NCBI RefSeq assembly: GCF_001643305.1
Contig: NZ_LSGW01000115.1
Location: forward strand, 16,497 to 80,496
Length of the DNA: 64,000 nucleotides
Origin: Aeromonas salmonicida subsp. salmonicida
GTDB taxonomy: Bacteria; Pseudomonadota; Gammaproteobacteria; Enterobacterales; Aeromonadaceae
Direction: 5' to 3'
Shown one piece after another: positions 18,097-27,993 of this stretch. Both the position numbers and the translations under genes were made by a program. The notes under the pieces were generated by a model, which did no database searches, had not been told where the DNA came from, and saw nothing but the letters and a program-made list of their open reading frames with translations. How positions within the stretch are numbered: the first letter of the stretch is position 1; each line of letters begins with the position of its first letter.

Positions 18097-18725
18097 TCCA
18101 GCAGGCGTTGTACATCCATCAGGGTCTGGGCCAGCTCGGCCCCGGCTTCGATCATCTGGGAGTGAGCACTGGCAACCGTATCCGGGGCTATGCCACGGCA
18201 GGCATCGAGATGGACGATCACCCGAAAACCGGCGTGGCGCAGTTGCAACACGCTGGTCTTGACGCAGTAGTCGGTGGCGAGGCCGCCGACCAGTACGGTA
18301 TCGACCTTGCGGGCCTGCAGAAATTCGATGAGCCCTGTGCTGCGCCGTTCGGCCAGGTCGTGGAAGCAGGTGCCGTAGGGGTGCAGATCCGGCTCGACCC
18401 CCTTCCAGACGAAGAAGTCGTAATCGATGGGGGCGGGCAGGCCATCCAGCAGCTCGAAGCCTTGGGTGCCGGGCACACAGTGTACCGGCCAGGTGAGGTC
18501 GGCATTGGGCAAATCCAGCGGCAACAACATGCCGGCTGGGTCACTGACGGCCCAGGCTGCGTTGGCGGGATGGGAGTCCTTGCTGCCAATACGCAGCGTG
18601 GCGAGGGTGGCCTGAGCGTTGAGCGCAGCCACAATATCATCCCCGCCCACGACGGGCAGTTCGTTCGGGCAGAGGGGAGTAAATCCCTTCTGCGCATCAA
18701 TATCCAGGCTGGCGACGGTTCCCAT
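18090..18725 (-). CDS. pncA: Nicotinamidase
   Basis: 211 residues, isochorismatase fold. It deamidates nicotinamide to nicotinate, feeding PncB. The catalytic triad elements are visible: Asp in LDIDAQKGF (start), Lys in FFVWKGVEPD, and Cys in GLATDYCVKTS; PVHCVPGTQG is a further conserved segment. The start at 18725 is preferred because AAGGAG lies six bases before it; an ATG five codons upstream lacks this. It is divergent from nrtR across a short region holding a 21-bp dyad. Confidence 0.92.
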   Translation of the reverse strand: MGTVASLDIDAQKGFTPLCPNELPVVGGDDIVAALNAQATLATLRIGSKDSHPANAAWAVSDPAGMLLPLDLPNADLTWPVHCVPGTQGFELLDGLPAPIDYDFFVWKGVEPDLHPYGTCFHDLAERRSTGLIEFLQARKVDTVLVGGLATDYCVKTSVLQLRHAGFRVIVHLDACRGIAPDTVASAHSQMIEAGAELAQTLMDVQRLLDA

Positions 18726-18740
18726 GATTGGCTCCTTCAC

Positions 18741-18761
18741 ATACTATTCGTGTGATATTAT
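18741..18761. promoter_or_regulatory. Candidate NrtR operator (21-bp imperfect palindrome)
   Basis: ATACTAT-TCGTGTG-ATATTAT has 7-bp arms matching at six of seven positions around a 7-base centre. It lies between divergent pncA and nrtR, 15 bases upstream of the pncA start. NrtR proteins bind about 21-bp palindromes near NAD genes. The assignment is from position and symmetry, not from a measured site. Confidence 0.55.
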
Positions 18762-18799
18762 CTACCAAACATTAATGGAAGGCGAGCAGGGCGATCGAC

Positions 18800-19450
18800 A
18801 TGCTGAGAATGAGTCTGGATATGGTGGTGCTGCGGTTGTACGAGGAGCGGCTCGAGCTGTTGCTCGAAACCCGCGATCACCCCCCCTTTGCCAACTGCTG
18901 GCAACTGCCGGCACTGCGCATCGACGAGACTCGGGATCGGGACCTGGACACGGCTCGCCATCGCCTGCTGGCGGAGTGGGGGCTCGGCCACTGCTACAGC
19001 GAACAGGTTTGCACTCTCGGCAATCTGGAGCGGGATCCCCGTGGCTGGTCCACCGCGCTGGTCTACCTCTGTCTGGTCGATCCGGAAGTCGAAGCCGTGC
19101 ACGGTTGCTGGCATCCACTCTCGGCCCTGCCCGGCCTCAGCCTCGCCTTCGATCATACCCAGCTTATAGCCAGAGGGCTGGAGAGACTGCGGATCAAGAG
19201 TCGCTACAGCACCTTGCCGCTGCAACTGCTGGGGCCCGAGTTCACTCTCTCCGAAGTGCAGCGCGCCTTTGAAATCATCCTGCAAACTCCGATGAACACG
19301 GCGGCGTTTCGCAAGCGCATCCATCGCGCCGACATTCTGGTGGATACCGGCCGCAAGCGGACCGGCAAGCAGCGCCCTGCCATCCTCTACCGGTTGGAGA
19401 GCCCTTGCTGCGTCATGTTCGATCAGGTGATGCACGGGGCAGAAGCATGA
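18800..19450 (+). CDS. nrtR: NrtR-type Nudix-domain transcriptional regulator of NAD salvage
   Basis: 216 residues. The N-terminal ~145 form a Nudix-like sensor domain (VVLRLYEERLELLLETRD, then WQLPALRIDE) in which the catalytic Nudix box is degenerate, as is usual for NrtR. The C-terminal ~70 residues form the characteristic winged helix, FTLSEVQRAFEIIL...NTAAFRKRI. NrtR represses NAD biosynthesis and is released by ADP-ribose. Its position divergent from pncA-pncB fits that role exactly. It overlaps the next gene by four bases. Confidence 0.87.
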   Translation: MLRMSLDMVVLRLYEERLELLLETRDHPPFANCWQLPALRIDETRDRDLDTARHRLLAEWGLGHCYSEQVCTLGNLERDPRGWSTALVYLCLVDPEVEAVHGCWHPLSALPGLSLAFDHTQLIARGLERLRIKSRYSTLPLQLLGPEFTLSEVQRAFEIILQTPMNTAAFRKRIHRADILVDTGRKRTGKQRPAILYRLESPCCVMFDQVMHGAEA

Positions 19451-19944
19451 GCAAAGCGCCGCCCCGGGTGCTGGTGAGTGCCTGCTTGCTGGGTCAGCCA
19501 GTACGTTACGATGGCCAGAGCAAGGGGATTGTCAGCGACTGGCTGAATGAGCTTGGCGCCGAGGGGCGAACGCAGTCTTTCTGCCCCGAAGTGGCAGGCG
19601 GACTGCCGACTCCGCGCCCCCCTGCCGAGCGGCAGGGTGATCTGGTGCTGACCGCGAGCGGACTGGATGTGACGGCCGAGTTCGATCGCGGTGCCGAGCT
19701 GGCTCTTGCGCTCTGTCAGGCGCAGGGGATTCGCTTCGCGCTGCTGAAAGAGGGGAGCCCCTCATGCGGCAGCGGCCGTATCTATAACGGCCGCTTCGAA
19801 GGTGTGTCAGTGGCGGGTGAGGGCAAGACCACGGCCCTGCTGCGTCGCAACGGCATTGCAGTGTTCCGCGAGGAGCAGTTGCCAGAACTGGCCTTGGCGC
19901 TTGCTTCGGCAACCGCCAAGGAGGCGGACTCAACGCCAAACTGA
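19447..19944 (+). CDS. DUF523 family protein (TudS-type, possible iron-sulfur thiouracil desulfurase)
   Basis: 165 residues from ATG 19447 (ATGA overlap with nrtR). The three family cysteines are visible: SACLLGQPVRYDG, SFCPEVAGGLPTPR and KEGSPSCGSGRIY. In characterised DUF523 proteins these ligate a [4Fe-4S] cluster that removes sulfur from 2-thiouracil. Here the link to NAD regulation is only positional: it shares an operon with nrtR. Function in this organism is inferred from family only. Confidence 0.8.
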   Translation: MSKAPPRVLVSACLLGQPVRYDGQSKGIVSDWLNELGAEGRTQSFCPEVAGGLPTPRPPAERQGDLVLTASGLDVTAEFDRGAELALALCQAQGIRFALLKEGSPSCGSGRIYNGRFEGVSVAGEGKTTALLRRNGIAVFREEQLPELALALASATAKEADSTPN

Positions 19945-20102
19945 CCCATAGCATCGGCCTGTATCACTTGTGCCCGCACGACGTCAGTTTACTGCCAGCG
20001 CGCATTCCGCCATTCCTGAAAACCACTCTCAAACTGTTGCCATGGTCACCAACCTGAAGGCCAGCCCTGCTGCCGGGTAGAGCTGGATTGGCGAGGGGTC
20101 TT

Positions 20103-21002
20103 TTACTGCGCCTTGTCTGACAGCAGTTGGCTAAGAGTCTGGTCCTTCTCGTGCCAGATCCCGTTCAACCACTGTTGAAACGCCTGTTGGAACTCGGGGT
20201 CATTGAAGTAATCCCCTACCAGTTTGCGTTCAATCGGCAGAAAGCGAACCTGAACCTTGATCTCCTTCACCCGACCGCACATGAAGTCCCAGTAACTGGG
20301 GATACCACCCGGATAGGCGATGGTCACATCCACCAGTTGATGTAGCTGGTCGCCCATGGCCGCCAGGGTGAAGGCGATGCCACCAGCCCTCGGGTGCAAC
20401 AGATGGCGATAAGGCGCTGCCTGTTTGTCGTGCTTGTGGGCGGTGAAGCGGGTGCCCTCCACGAAGTTCATCACACTCACCGGAATGTGGCGAAACCTGG
20501 CACAGGCCTTTCGGGTTGTTTCTATGTCTTTTCCCTTCAGATGTGGCCTTTTTTCCAGAAATTTACGGGAATAGCGCCGCATGAAGGGGAAGTCCAGTGC
20601 CCACCAGGCCAGACCGAGAAAAGGTACCCAAATCAGCTCTTTCTTGAGGAAAAACTTCAGGAAGGGGATTTTTTGATTAAAAACCCGCTGCAATACCAGT
20701 ATGTCGACCCAGGATTGATGGTTGGCAATCACCATGTACCACTCATCACGGCTTCCTTTGTCCGCGCCGACCACCTCGAAAGAGGTCCCTATGATGGTTT
20801 TCTGGATCAGGTTGTTGACACCGATCCAGCAGCTTGCGCAGCCATCCAGCAGAGCGTTGCAGAGGGTACGCCAGCCTTTAAGCGGCAACAGCAGCTTGAG
20901 AATGCCCAGCAAGAAGATGGGGATACACCAGAAGAGGGTGTTGAAAAAATAGAGCAAGGTCGAGAGGCTGCCGCGCAGCCGCTCTATCAGCTTGTTTTGC
21001 AT
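20103..21002 (-). CDS. yihG: 1-acyl-glycerol-phosphate acyltransferase-like protein (YihG family)
   Basis: 299 residues. An N-terminal membrane segment (LLYFFNTLFWCIPIFLLGIL) is followed by the PlsC-type acyltransferase motifs NHQSWVD (HX4D), PFMRRYSRKFL and NFVEGTR. The length and the carboxy-terminal half match E. coli YihG, a lysophosphatidic acid acyltransferase family member acting at the inner membrane. In E. coli yihG is close to dsbA and polA; here it is about 7 kb from dsbA. It stands alone on the minus strand. Confidence 0.87.
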   Translation of the reverse strand: MQNKLIERLRGSLSTLLYFFNTLFWCIPIFLLGILKLLLPLKGWRTLCNALLDGCASCWIGVNNLIQKTIIGTSFEVVGADKGSRDEWYMVIANHQSWVDILVLQRVFNQKIPFLKFFLKKELIWVPFLGLAWWALDFPFMRRYSRKFLEKRPHLKGKDIETTRKACARFRHIPVSVMNFVEGTRFTAHKHDKQAAPYRHLLHPRAGGIAFTLAAMGDQLHQLVDVTIAYPGGIPSYWDFMCGRVKEIKVQVRFLPIERKLVGDYFNDPEFQQAFQQWLNGIWHEKDQTLSQLLSDKAQ

Positions 21003-21138
21003 GAGTCGGGTCCGTCTCGTTGTCTGTGGGTGGCAACCAAGTGGTCAGATCTGTGGCCATAATATCAGCCGATGAGCCGCTAGACCATGCACGGGACCAT
21101 CACGCATGTGGGACTCACTATCTCTCTATCCCAGCCAT

Positions 21139-22653
21139 TCAGCCGCTGCGCAGCCGCGACAGCAGCCTGTCCATGGCCCTGTAGCCGAGCGCCTCGATCA
21201 GATGATCCTTCTCGATCGCAGGTCGCCCCGCCAGATCGGCTATGGTGCGTGACACCCGCAGTATGCGGTGCCAGGCCCGGATGCTGAGTCCCAGCTTCTG
21301 GATGGCATTCTCCAAAAACTCGGCATCTTGCGGCGATAATCGGCAAATGTCTTCGATTTCACGACTATCAAGGAGATTGTTGAGCTTGCCATTGCGGCTC
21401 AGCATTCGCTCCCGCGCCGCCAGCACCCGATCGCGGATTTGCTGGCTCGATTCCCCCCGCTCCGCCTTGCCGGTGAGGCTGCCCTTGGGCAGCAGCGGCA
21501 CCTCTACCGTCAGGTCGAAGCGATCGAGGAAGGGGCCGGAGAGCTTGCCGAGATAGCGCAATATCTGATCCGGGCTGGAGCGGGTCTGGCCGTCGCCATA
21601 GTGGCCGCAGGGGCTGGGGTTCATGGCGCCCACCAGCTGGAAGCGGGCGGGAAAATCCACCTGACGGGCGGCGCGGCTGATGGTGATGTGGCCCGTCTCC
21701 AGCGGTTCGCGCAGAGAGTCGAGTACCTTGCGCTCGAACTCCGGCAGCTCGTCGAGAAAGAGTACCCCGTTGTGGGCCAAGGATATTTCGCCGGGTCTGG
21801 GATGGCTGCCACCACCCACCAGGGCCACGGCTGAGGCACTGTGATGGGGTGTGCGATAGGGTCTGTGGTGCCAGTGACCGGCGCGCGGGGTCAGGCCGCC
21901 GATGGAGTGGATGGCGGCGGTCTGCTGCGCCTCCTGCTCGCTCAGGGGTGGCAAGATGCCGGGCAAACGGCTGGCCAGCATGCTCTTGCCGGTACCAGGC
22001 GGGCCTATGAACAGCAGATTGTGGCTGCCGGCGGCAGCGATCTCCAATGCCCGCTTGGCCTGTGACTGGCCGATCACATCCTGCAGATCCGGTACATCGG
22101 GCAGGGAGTCCGTGGTCTGGGGCTCCGGCAGGGGCAGCTCATATTGGCCTGCCAGCCAGGCGGTGACGGCCAGCAGCTGGTGGGCGGTACGCACCTCGGC
22201 ATCCTGAATGAGGGAGGCTTCGGGGCCATTTTCTCTCGGTACCAGCAGGGTGCGCCCCGCATCGCGGCAGGCGAGCACGGCGGGCAGCACCCCGAGCACG
22301 GGACGGATCTCGCCGGTCAGGGCCAACTCCCCTAAAAATTCGTGATCGAGCAGGTATTTTGCCGGTATCTGCTTGGAAGCAGCGAGAATGCCGATGGCGA
22401 TAGCCAGATCGAAACGGCCTCCCTCCTTGGGCAGGTCGGCGGGGGCCAGATTGACCGTGATGTGTTTGCTCGGGAACTCGAAATTGCCGTTTAGCAGGGC
22501 ACTGCGCACCCGATCCCGGGATTCCTTCACCGAGGTTTCCGGCAATCCCACCATGTTGAAGGCGGGCAGACCGTTGGAGAGGTGAACTTCCACCGTGACT
22601 TGCGGCGCCGCTATCCCCAGGCTGGCACGGCTATAAACCACAGCTAATGACAT
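21139..22653 (-). CDS. comM: YifB/ComM family AAA+ ATPase (Mg chelatase-like)
   Basis: 504 residues. It has the N-terminal Lon-like domain (LAVVYSRASLGIAAPQV), Walker A GPPGTGKSMLASRLPG, Walker B GVLFLDELPEF and the C-terminal SIRAWHRILRVSRTIADL helicase-type domain. ComM is a hexameric helicase that promotes branch migration in natural transformation. E. coli yifB also lies next to the ilv operon and is divergent from it; the same arrangement is kept here. Confidence 0.93.
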   Translation of the reverse strand: MSLAVVYSRASLGIAAPQVTVEVHLSNGLPAFNMVGLPETSVKESRDRVRSALLNGNFEFPSKHITVNLAPADLPKEGGRFDLAIAIGILAASKQIPAKYLLDHEFLGELALTGEIRPVLGVLPAVLACRDAGRTLLVPRENGPEASLIQDAEVRTAHQLLAVTAWLAGQYELPLPEPQTTDSLPDVPDLQDVIGQSQAKRALEIAAAGSHNLLFIGPPGTGKSMLASRLPGILPPLSEQEAQQTAAIHSIGGLTPRAGHWHHRPYRTPHHSASAVALVGGGSHPRPGEISLAHNGVLFLDELPEFERKVLDSLREPLETGHITISRAARQVDFPARFQLVGAMNPSPCGHYGDGQTRSSPDQILRYLGKLSGPFLDRFDLTVEVPLLPKGSLTGKAERGESSQQIRDRVLAARERMLSRNGKLNNLLDSREIEDICRLSPQDAEFLENAIQKLGLSIRAWHRILRVSRTIADLAGRPAIEKDHLIEALGYRAMDRLLSRLRSG

Positions 22654-22852
22654 AAATCCCGTCCTTGGTTTGATGTATGTGCTGGTTAACCGTTTTTTAT
22701 TAGTTTTTTGTTCCAGCCGTCAGGCTGCTGCTTAGTCAAAATCAGAGTCTTGTCAGGTAAAAAAGGCTTGCCCAATAAAAATCACCGTGCTAGTTCTAAT
22801 AGCCATTCGCGGTGCAAACCGCTCCAATTTTACAGGATTTCCGGTTGTAACT

Positions 22853-22951
22853 ATGAACATGGCCTCCCGTTTCGTCAGCATTATTGTGGTCCTAGTGGTG
22901 ATTATTATCTCACCGCTCGGGGCTCGTTTAGCTGCACGGAACAAGGGATAG
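22853..22951 (+). CDS. ilvL: ilv operon leader peptide
   Basis: A 32-residue ORF ([19 protein letters not shown]...) in which 13 residues are Ile, Val or Leu, twelve of them between residues 8 and 22. It ends 30 bases before the attenuator hairpin. Size, composition and position match the E. coli IlvL control peptide (32 residues). Ribosome stalling at the Ile/Val/Leu codons when charged tRNAs are scarce would let the operon be read through. A start at the second ATG (22859) is equally possible. Confidence 0.88.
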   Translation: MNMASRFVSIIVVLVVIIISPLGARLAARNKG

Positions 22952-22981
22952 ACCCACCACCGGACAGAACGAAACAAGCGA

Positions 22982-23013
22982 CCCCCGAGCCTCACAGCTC
23001 GGGGGTTTTTTTT
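22982..23013 (+). terminator. ilv operon attenuator terminator
   Basis: Perfect stem CCCCCGAGC/GCTCGGGGG with a 6-base loop, followed by eight T residues, 24 bases before the ilvG ATG. It follows the leader peptide, so it is the transcription attenuator. The interposed GACCCACCACCGG region would supply alternative pairing. Confidence 0.9.
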
Positions 23014-23037
23014 CGACTACAGGACAGGATTTTCCAC

Positions 23038-24684
23038 ATGAACGGCGCGCAGTTTTTGGTACAGGCTCTCAAGAAACAGGGTGTGACCCAGGTGTTTGGT
23101 TACCCGGGCGGAGCCATCATGCCGGTCTACGACGCCCTGTATGACGGGGGCCTTGCCCATCAGCTCTGTCGCCACGAGCAGGGGGCCGCCATGGCTGCGG
23201 TGGGTTACGCCAGAGCCTCCGGCCAGGTGGGGGTCTGTATCGCCACCTCGGGCCCCGGCGCCACCAATCTGGTGACCGGGCTGGCGGAGGCGCTGCTCGA
23301 CTCCGTGCCTCTGGTGGCCATCAGCGGTCAGGTGCCCTGTTCCGCCATAGGTACAGATGCGTTTCAGGAGGTCGATGTGCTCGGCATGTCCCTCTCCTGC
23401 ACCAAGCACTCCTTCATGGTGACCGATGTGGCGGATCTGGGGCGTGTGCTGGAAGAGGCCTTCGCCATCGCCACCGAAGGTCGTCCCGGTCCTGTGCTCA
23501 TCGATTTTCCCAAGGATGTGCAGCTGGCCGCCGTGCCAGCGCAGAATCTGTTGTTTGCGGTGGAGGAGCCTGAGGCACTCAATCCGGCCGAGCTGACGCT
23601 GGTCCGCACCCTGCTGGCGGCTGCCGAGCGCCCCGTGCTCTACGTCGGTGGCGGAGTGGGCATGGCCAATGCCGAAACCCAGCTGCGCGAGTTTGCCGCC
23701 GTCACCGGCATGCCGGCGGTCACTACCCTCAAGGGGATTGGCGCGCTGGATCCTGACAGCCCTGTCTATCTGGGCATGCTCGGCATGCACGGTACCAAAT
23801 CGGCCAACTATGCGGTGCAGCAGTGCGATCTGCTGGTGGTAGTGGGTGCCCGGTTCGATGACAGGGTGACCGGCAAGCTGGAAGAGTTTGCCCCCGAGGC
23901 CAAGGTGATCCATCTGGACGTGGATGCCGCCGAGTTCGGCAAGCGCCGTGCCGCCGAGGTGGGCATCACCACGGATCTCAAGCGGGTGTTGCCCGCCCTG
24001 GCCATGGCGCTGGCCATCGATCCCTGGCGTGAGCACTGCGCGAACATGGCTCGCGAGTATGCGTTTCGCTACGACCATCCCGGCCAGCCCATCTATGCCC
24101 CGGCCCTGCTCAAGCAGCTTTCGGCCCGGCTGCCGGAGAACAGTGTGGTGGCCTGCGACGTGGGTCAGCACCAGATGTGGGTGGCCCAGCACATGCGCTT
24201 CACCAGCCCGCGCAACCACCTCTCCAGCGCCGGCCTCGGCACCATGGGGTTCGGCCTGCCCGCCGCCATCGGCGCCAAGATGTCGCGCCCCGATGACGAA
24301 GTGGTGTTGGTGAGCGGTGATGGCTCCTTCATGATGAACGTGCAGGAGCTGGGCACCATACGCCGCGCCCAGCTCAAGGTGAAGATGGTGCTGATCGACA
24401 ACCAGCGTCTCGGCATGGTGCGCCAGTGGCAGGAGCTGTTCTTCGATGGCCGCTACAGCGAAACCATCCTCTCCGACAACCCCGATTTCGTCGCTCTGGC
24501 CGCCGCCTTTGGCATCCCGGGTGAGACCATCACATGCAAGGATCAAATCGCAGCAGCCCTCGACCGCCTGCTGGGGAGCGAAGGCGCCTATCTGCTGCAT
24601 GTGGCCATTTCAGAGGAAGAAAACGTCTGGCCCCTGGTTCCGCCGGGAGTCGCCAACCACAAGATGATGGAGCAACGCCCATGA
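23038..24684 (+). CDS. ilvG: Acetolactate synthase II large subunit
   Basis: 548 residues from ATG 23038 ([20 protein letters not shown]); a longer upstream frame runs through the attenuator and is not real. The thiamine diphosphate motif [15 protein letters not shown], the catalytic Glu region [20 protein letters not shown] and the FAD region are all present. It condenses pyruvate (or pyruvate plus 2-ketobutyrate) in Ile/Val synthesis. It is intact, unlike E. coli K-12 ilvG, which is frameshifted. The stop overlaps the ilvM start (ATGA). Confidence 0.96.
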   Translation: MNGAQFLVQALKKQGVTQVFGYPGGAIMPVYDALYDGGLAHQLCRHEQGAAMAAVGYARASGQVGVCIATSGPGATNLVTGLAEALLDSVPLVAISGQVPCSAIGTDAFQEVDVLGMSLSCTKHSFMVTDVADLGRVLEEAFAIATEGRPGPVLIDFPKDVQLAAVPAQNLLFAVEEPEALNPAELTLVRTLLAAAERPVLYVGGGVGMANAETQLREFAAVTGMPAVTTLKGIGALDPDSPVYLGMLGMHGTKSANYAVQQCDLLVVVGARFDDRVTGKLEEFAPEAKVIHLDVDAAEFGKRRAAEVGITTDLKRVLPALAMALAIDPWREHCANMAREYAFRYDHPGQPIYAPALLKQLSARLPENSVVACDVGQHQMWVAQHMRFTSPRNHLSSAGLGTMGFGLPAAIGAKMSRPDDEVVLVSGDGSFMMNVQELGTIRRAQLKVKMVLIDNQRLGMVRQWQELFFDGRYSETILSDNPDFVALAAAFGIPGETITCKDQIAAALDRLLGSEGAYLLHVAISEEENVWPLVPPGVANHKMMEQRP

Positions 24685-24971
24685 ACCCGCACACCTTTGC
24701 GCAGCCAGCATTTGCACAACACACCTTGCACATTCACGCCCAGCCCAGACCTGAAGTGATGGAGCGGGTATTGAGGGTGGTGCGCCACCGCGGCTTCAAT
24801 CTCTGTGCCCTCAGCATGGAGATGGGGGCGGAGCAGGATTGCCAACAACTGCGGATCACGGTTACTGTCGAGTCGGTGCGTCCCATCCAGCATTTATGGA
24901 GCCAGCTGGTCAAGCTGGTGGACGTCTCCCGGGTCGATGCACTGGAACAGCAACCCCGGATCAGAGCTTAA
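24681..24971 (+). CDS. ilvM: Acetolactate synthase II small (regulatory) subunit
   Basis: 96 residues with a short ACT-like domain: [31 protein letters not shown]. It is needed for activity and stability of IlvG. The 4-base overlap with ilvG indicates translational coupling. Confidence 0.9.
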   Translation: MNPHTFAQPAFAQHTLHIHAQPRPEVMERVLRVVRHRGFNLCALSMEMGAEQDCQQLRITVTVESVRPIQHLWSQLVKLVDVSRVDALEQQPRIRA

Positions 24972-24983
24972 GGAGCAACAGCA

Positions 24984-25925
24984 ATGTCACAGCCTTCCCA
25001 ACCCCAGCCGCAATATATCTGGTTCAACGGCAACATGGTTCCCTGGCAAGATGCCCAGGTGCACGTCATGAGCCATGCCCTGCACTATGGCTCCTCTGTG
25101 TTCGAGGGGGTGCGTGCCTATGACACCCCCAAGGGTACCTGCATCTTCCGTCTGCAGGAGCACACCCGCCGCCTGTTCGACTCCGCCAAAATCTACTGGA
25201 TGGAGGTGCCCTACAGCGAGGCCGAGGTGAATGAAGCCTGCCGCGCCGTGGTGCGCGAGAACGGCCTCAAGAGCGGTTATCTGCGTCCGCTGGCCTTTAT
25301 CGGTAATGTGGGGCTGGGACTGCATCCACCGCTGGATGCCAAGGCCGAGCTCATGGTCGCTGCCCTGCCGTGGGGTGCCTATCTGGGGGAAGAGGGTCTG
25401 AAAAACGGGGTGGATGTGTGCGTCACCTCCTGGAACCGGCTGGCCCCCAACACGATTCCGACCGGCGCCAAAGCCGGTGGCAACTACCTCTCCTCTCAAC
25501 TCATCAGCCGGGAAGCCAAGCGCAACGGCTACGCCGAAGGGCTGGCGCTGGATGTGAACGGCTACCTGAGCGAAGGTGCGGGTGAGAACCTGTTCCTGGT
25601 GAAAAACGGCGTGCTCTTCACCCCGCCTGCCACCGCCGCCATCCTGCCCGGCATTACCCGCGACACCATCATGACCCTGGCCCGGGATCTGGGTTATGAG
25701 GTGCGCGAGCAGGCGCTGCCCCGCGAGGCCTTATACGTTGCGGACGAGATCTTTATGACGGGCACTGCCGCCGAAGTGACGCCTGTGCGTTCGGTGGATC
25801 GGATGCAGGTAGGTGCCGGTTGCCGTGGCCCAGTGACCGAGCAGTTGCAGAACGCCTTCTTCGGGTTGTTCAACGGCCAGACAAAGGACAAATGGAACTG
25901 GCTGACCCCGGTCGATGACAAGTAA
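24984..25925 (+). CDS. ilvE: Branched-chain amino acid aminotransferase
   Basis: 313 residues, class IV PLP aminotransferase fold. The opening [20 protein letters not shown] and [13 protein letters not shown] are diagnostic; the PLP Lys lies in [17 protein letters not shown], and [13 protein letters not shown] follows. It performs the last step of Ile, Val and Leu synthesis. Third gene of ilvGMEDA, 12 bases after ilvM, with RBS AAGGAGC. Confidence 0.96.
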   Translation: MSQPSQPQPQYIWFNGNMVPWQDAQVHVMSHALHYGSSVFEGVRAYDTPKGTCIFRLQEHTRRLFDSAKIYWMEVPYSEAEVNEACRAVVRENGLKSGYLRPLAFIGNVGLGLHPPLDAKAELMVAALPWGAYLGEEGLKNGVDVCVTSWNRLAPNTIPTGAKAGGNYLSSQLISREAKRNGYAEGLALDVNGYLSEGAGENLFLVKNGVLFTPPATAAILPGITRDTIMTLARDLGYEVREQALPREALYVADEIFMTGTAAEVTPVRSVDRMQVGAGCRGPVTEQLQNAFFGLFNGQTKDKWNWLTPVDDK

Positions 25926-26074
25926 CGGCTGACGAGAACGGGGAGGTGCCATGCCTCCCCGAGTCGCTTCCGGTCAGGGCATCCGTGTTGTGCCCTGACC
26001 AGGATCGATTCCCGATCCGCGAGTCACACATTCAAGAAATAATGCGCCCCATGGGCATTCAGGGAGTAGAGACA

Positions 26075-27916
26075 ATGCCGAAGTTGAGATCCGCCACCAC
26101 CACCCACGGACGTAACATGGCCGGGGCCCGCGCCCTCTGGCGCGCCACTGGCATGACAGACGAGGATTTCGGCAAGCCCATCATAGCCGTGGTCAACTCC
26201 TTCACCCAGTTCGTACCGGGTCACGTCCACCTCAAGGATCTGGGTCAACTGGTGGCCCGCGAGATCGAAGCCGCCGGCGGCGTGGCCAAAGAGTTCAATA
26301 CCATAGCCGTGGATGACGGCATCGCCATGGGCCACGGCGGCATGCTCTATTCGCTGCCGTCTCGCGAGCTTATCGCCGACTCGGTGGAGTACATGGTCAA
26401 CGCCCACTGCGCCGATGCCATGGTCTGCATCTCCAACTGTGACAAGATCACTCCGGGTATGTTGATGGCCGCCCTGCGCATCAACATACCCGTGATCTTC
26501 GTCTCCGGCGGCCCCATGGAAGCGGGCAAGACCAAGCTGTCCGATCAGATCATCAAACTGGATCTGGTTGATGCCATGATCCAGGGCGCCGACCCCAAGG
26601 TCTCCGATGCCCAGAGCGAACAGGTGGAGCGCAGCGCCTGCCCTACCTGCGGCTCCTGTTCCGGCATGTTTACTGCCAACTCCATGAACTGCCTGACCGA
26701 GGCGCTGGGGCTTTCCCAGCCGGGCAACGGCTCCATGCTGGCGACCCATGCCGATCGCGAGCAGCTGTTCAAGCTGGCAGGCCAGCGCATCGTCACCCTT
26801 GCCAAGCGTTACTACCAGCAGGATGACGAGAGCGCCCTGCCACGCAACATCGCCACCAAGGCGGCGTTCGAGAATGCCATGGCGCTGGATATCGCCATGG
26901 GCGGTTCCACCAATACAGTGCTGCACCTGCTGGCGGCGGCCCAGGAGGCCGGGGTGGACTTCACCATGGCCGATATCGACCGCATGTCTCGCAAGGTGCC
27001 CCAGCTGTGCAAGGTGGCCCCCTCTACCCAGAAGTACCATATGGAAGATGTGCACCGTGCCGGTGGCGTGGTCGCCATTTTGGGTCAGCTGGAGAAGGCG
27101 GGTCTGGTGCACGGTGACACCCGTACCGTACTGGGCGGCTCCCTGGCCGAGCTGCTCAACGAATACGACGTCAGCCGCCAGCCGAGCCAGGAGGTGGTGG
27201 ACTTCTACCGCGCCGGGCCAGCTGGCATCCGCACCACCAAGGCGTTCAGCCAGGATTGCCGCTGGCCCGAGCTGGATGTGGACAGAGCCGAGGGGTGCAT
27301 CCGCTCGCTGGAGCATGCCTACAGCCTGGAGGGGGGCCTCGCCGTGCTCTCCGGCAACCTGGCCCTTGATGGCGCCATCGTAAAAACGGCCGGGGTGGAT
27401 GACGAGCACCTCTGCTTCCGTGGCCCGGCCCGGGTATTCGAGAGCCAGGACACGGCAGTTGCCGGCATTCTGGATGGCACGGTCAAGGCCGGTGAAGTGG
27501 TCGTGATCCGCTACGAAGGCCCCAAGGGCGGCCCCGGCATGCAGGAGATGCTCTATCCCACCACCTATCTCAAGTCCATGGGATTGGGCAAACAGTGCGC
27601 CCTGATCACAGACGGCCGCTTCTCCGGCGGCACTTCGGGTCTCTCCATCGGCCACGTCTCGCCCGAGGCGGCCTCTGGCGGCACTATCGGTCTGGTGGCG
27701 GATGGCGACATCATCAACATCAACATCCCGGCCCGCAGCATGGTGCTGGAGGTGGCCGACAGCGTGCTGGCCGCCCGCCGCGTTGCCGTGGAAGCCCGTG
27801 GCTGGAAGCCGCTGGATCGTCAGCGTCAGGTCTCCTTTGCCCTGCGCGCCTACGCCATGCTCGCCACCAGCGCCGACAAGGGCGCTGTGCGTGACCGCAG
27901 CAAGCTGGAGGAGTGA
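26075..27916 (+). CDS. ilvD: Dihydroxy-acid dehydratase
   Basis: 613 residues from ATG 26075 ([20 protein letters not shown]); a 43-codon upstream extension is not conserved. The iron-sulfur cysteines are in [12 protein letters not shown] and [19 protein letters not shown], and the C-terminal [22 protein letters not shown] motif is typical. It dehydrates dihydroxy acids in Ile and Val synthesis. RBS AGGGAG. It lies about 150 bases after ilvE in the operon. Confidence 0.96.
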   Translation: MPKLRSATTTHGRNMAGARALWRATGMTDEDFGKPIIAVVNSFTQFVPGHVHLKDLGQLVAREIEAAGGVAKEFNTIAVDDGIAMGHGGMLYSLPSRELIADSVEYMVNAHCADAMVCISNCDKITPGMLMAALRINIPVIFVSGGPMEAGKTKLSDQIIKLDLVDAMIQGADPKVSDAQSEQVERSACPTCGSCSGMFTANSMNCLTEALGLSQPGNGSMLATHADREQLFKLAGQRIVTLAKRYYQQDDESALPRNIATKAAFENAMALDIAMGGSTNTVLHLLAAAQEAGVDFTMADIDRMSRKVPQLCKVAPSTQKYHMEDVHRAGGVVAILGQLEKAGLVHGDTRTVLGGSLAELLNEYDVSRQPSQEVVDFYRAGPAGIRTTKAFSQDCRWPELDVDRAEGCIRSLEHAYSLEGGLAVLSGNLALDGAIVKTAGVDDEHLCFRGPARVFESQDTAVAGILDGTVKAGEVVVIRYEGPKGGPGMQEMLYPTTYLKSMGLGKQCALITDGRFSGGTSGLSIGHVSPEAASGGTIGLVADGDIININIPARSMVLEVADSVLAARRVAVEARGWKPLDRQRQVSFALRAYAMLATSADKGAVRDRSKLEE

Positions 27917-27990
27917 TGATGAGCTTTTATCGTTTGCTCCGTTATGAGCCGGGCGCAGTATGTGCCCATCAATGCGAGACGGAGGAATAA
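27916..27990 (+). CDS. Possible small ORF between ilvD and ilvA (24 aa)
   Basis: ATGATGAGC overlaps the ilvD stop (TGATG) and opens a 24-codon frame, [20 protein letters not shown] followed by ETEE. Its stop lies three bases before the ilvA ATG and its last codons contain the ilvA RBS (GGAGGA). The start-stop overlap and the location suggest a coupling ORF bridging the two genes. There is no other evidence that the peptide matters. Confidence 0.3.
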   Translation: MMSFYRLLRYEPGAVCAHQCETEE

Positions 27991-27993
27991 CTC

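Noticed and set aside
22708..23037. 110-codon N-terminal extension of ilvG
   Set aside because: It runs through the ilvL leader and the attenuator hairpin; the family start is at 23038.
23017..24600. 527-codon open frame antisense to ilvG, and a similar 543-codon frame antisense to ilvD (26024-27655)
   Set aside because: Long antisense frames are expected opposite high-GC genes with strong third-position bias; the translations are His/Gly/Gln-rich and resemble no family.
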